This document shows positions 5,670-5,976 of a DNA stretch of 5,976 nt, piece by piece. Each line of letters begins with the position of its first letter. Position 1 is the stretch's first letter. The notes under the pieces are model-generated. The model saw only the letters and a program-made list of their open reading frames with translations, did no database searches and had not been told where the DNA came from. Source of the DNA: Pseudomonadota bacterium. GTDB lineage: Bacteria > Desulfobacterota > Desulfobacteria > Desulfobacterales > RPRI01. The stretch covers positions 1-5,976 of the forward strand of contig JAHJRK010000417.1 in the NCBI GenBank assembly GCA_018830925.1, read 5' to 3'. The translations under genes and the position numbers were made by a program.

Positions 5670-5861
5670 ATGTCCAGAATGTGTGAAATATGCGGAAAAA
5701 AACCTATGGTCGGGAGCAATATAAGCCATGCTCATAATGTGACAAGCCGCAGGTTCAATCCCAATCTTCAGAATGTTAGAGCACTGCGCGATGGTAAGGT
5801 AAAAAAGATTGTGGTCTGCACCAGTTGCATAAGGTCAGGCCTCGTTGTCAAAGCGCCATAA
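5670..5861 (+). CDS. rpmB: 50S ribosomal protein L28 (bL28), zinc-binding form
   Basis: This is a small structural protein of the large ribosomal subunit. The 63-residue product begins MSRMCEICGKKP, typical of L28, continues with GSNISHAHN (15-23) and RRFNPNLQ (27-34), and ends with the GLVVKAP tail. It carries two CxxC pairs (C5/C8 and C50/C53), the four ligands of the zinc-binding C+ variant; zinc-free paralogs lack them. The start at 5670 is set by AAGGAGA, whose GGAG core lies 7 nt upstream. An in-frame ATG at 5622 would add 16 residues foreign to the family, encoded by the inverted-repeat element. The gene is separated from bamD by 174 nt and converges on the RelA/SpoT gene across a 17-nt gap with no visible terminator. 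E. coli L28 is 78 residues; bacterial C+ forms near 60 are usual. Confidence 0.96.
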   Translation: MSRMCEICGKKPMVGSNISHAHNVTSRRFNPNLQNVRALRDGKVKKIVVCTSCIRSGLVVKAP

Positions 5862-5878
5862 TTTTCAGGCACCGAATC

Positions 5879-5976
5879 TCATTCGTCAATCCGCTTTGCA
5901 TCTACAACCAGCTTTACTTTCTTCAGATCCGATAAAACCTTTTTTAAATGATCGGTGTCTTTAACAGTAAGCGTAA
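5879..5976 (-). CDS. C-terminal end of a RelA/SpoT-type (p)ppGpp synthetase/hydrolase (5' part off window)
   Basis: Only the last 31 codons and the TGA stop (5881-5879) are present. The peptide begins TLTVKDTDHLKKVL and ends VVDAKRIDE. This beta-strand, helix, beta-strand pattern with LTVKD..HL and a closing V.DAKR matches the regulatory ACT domain at the end of RelA/SpoT proteins, which make and break the stringent-response alarmone (p)ppGpp. The other two minus-strand frames hit stops within 11 codons. Another ACT-domain protein is possible, because the catalytic domains are not visible. It converges on rpmB with 17 nt between stop codons; no shared terminator is evident. A long RelA/SpoT next to a ribosomal protein gene would link two growth-control functions, but that is only context. 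Confidence 0.7.
   Translation of the reverse strand, partial: TLTVKDTDHLKKVLSDLKKVKLVVDAKRIDE

Noticed and set aside
5862..5878. Bidirectional terminator between rpmB and the RelA/SpoT gene
   Set aside because: The 17-nt gap has no inverted repeat and only a four-base T-run.

Overview
The window looks like an ordinary chromosomal segment of a Gram-negative bacterium, most likely one of the former Deltaproteobacteria (Desulfobacterota). That placement is inference. It rests on a BamD-like lipoprotein (so an outer membrane exists), a large Cache-HAMP-PAS-PAS histidine kinase, the zinc-binding type of ribosomal protein L28, moderate G+C, and the order trxA-trxB-bamD-rpmB-(relA/spoT), which I associate with that group from memory only. 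No mobile element, CRISPR array, tRNA or rRNA is visible.

Layout. On the minus strand, positions 1-2424 hold the first 808 codons of a membrane sensor histidine kinase whose C-terminus lies off the left edge. Upstream of it, also on the minus strand, is purN (2493-3293). The 68-nt gap between them and the last few purN codons are made of a degenerate 7-bp periodic repeat. Positions 3294-3547 form a divergent control region: a purN leader with a strong Shine-Dalgarno on one side, and on the other a consensus sigma-70 promoter (TTGACA, 17-nt spacer, TATAAT) for trxA, preceded by an array of TGAC/GTCA half-sites at 7-bp steps.

On the plus strand, trxA (3548-3874), trxB (3889-4818) and bamD (4815-5495) form a tight operon with a 14-nt gap and then a 4-nt overlap. 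Thioredoxin and its NADPH-dependent reductase form a complete electron-transfer pair. bamD encodes the outer-membrane lipoprotein that helps assemble beta-barrel proteins and appears translationally coupled to trxB. The 174-nt bamD-rpmB gap is rich in inverted repeats: two mutually exclusive hairpins just after bamD, then a 14-bp inverted repeat with one mismatch. rpmB (5670-5861) follows with a strong ribosome binding site. The last 31 codons of a converging minus-strand gene, matching the ACT-domain end of a RelA/SpoT (p)ppGpp enzyme, fill the right edge.

I found no clearly new multi-gene system. The points most worth checking are the non-coding structures (half-site array at the trxA promoter, inverted-repeat element before rpmB, heptad repeat after purN) and a roughly 42-residue insertion in PurN.
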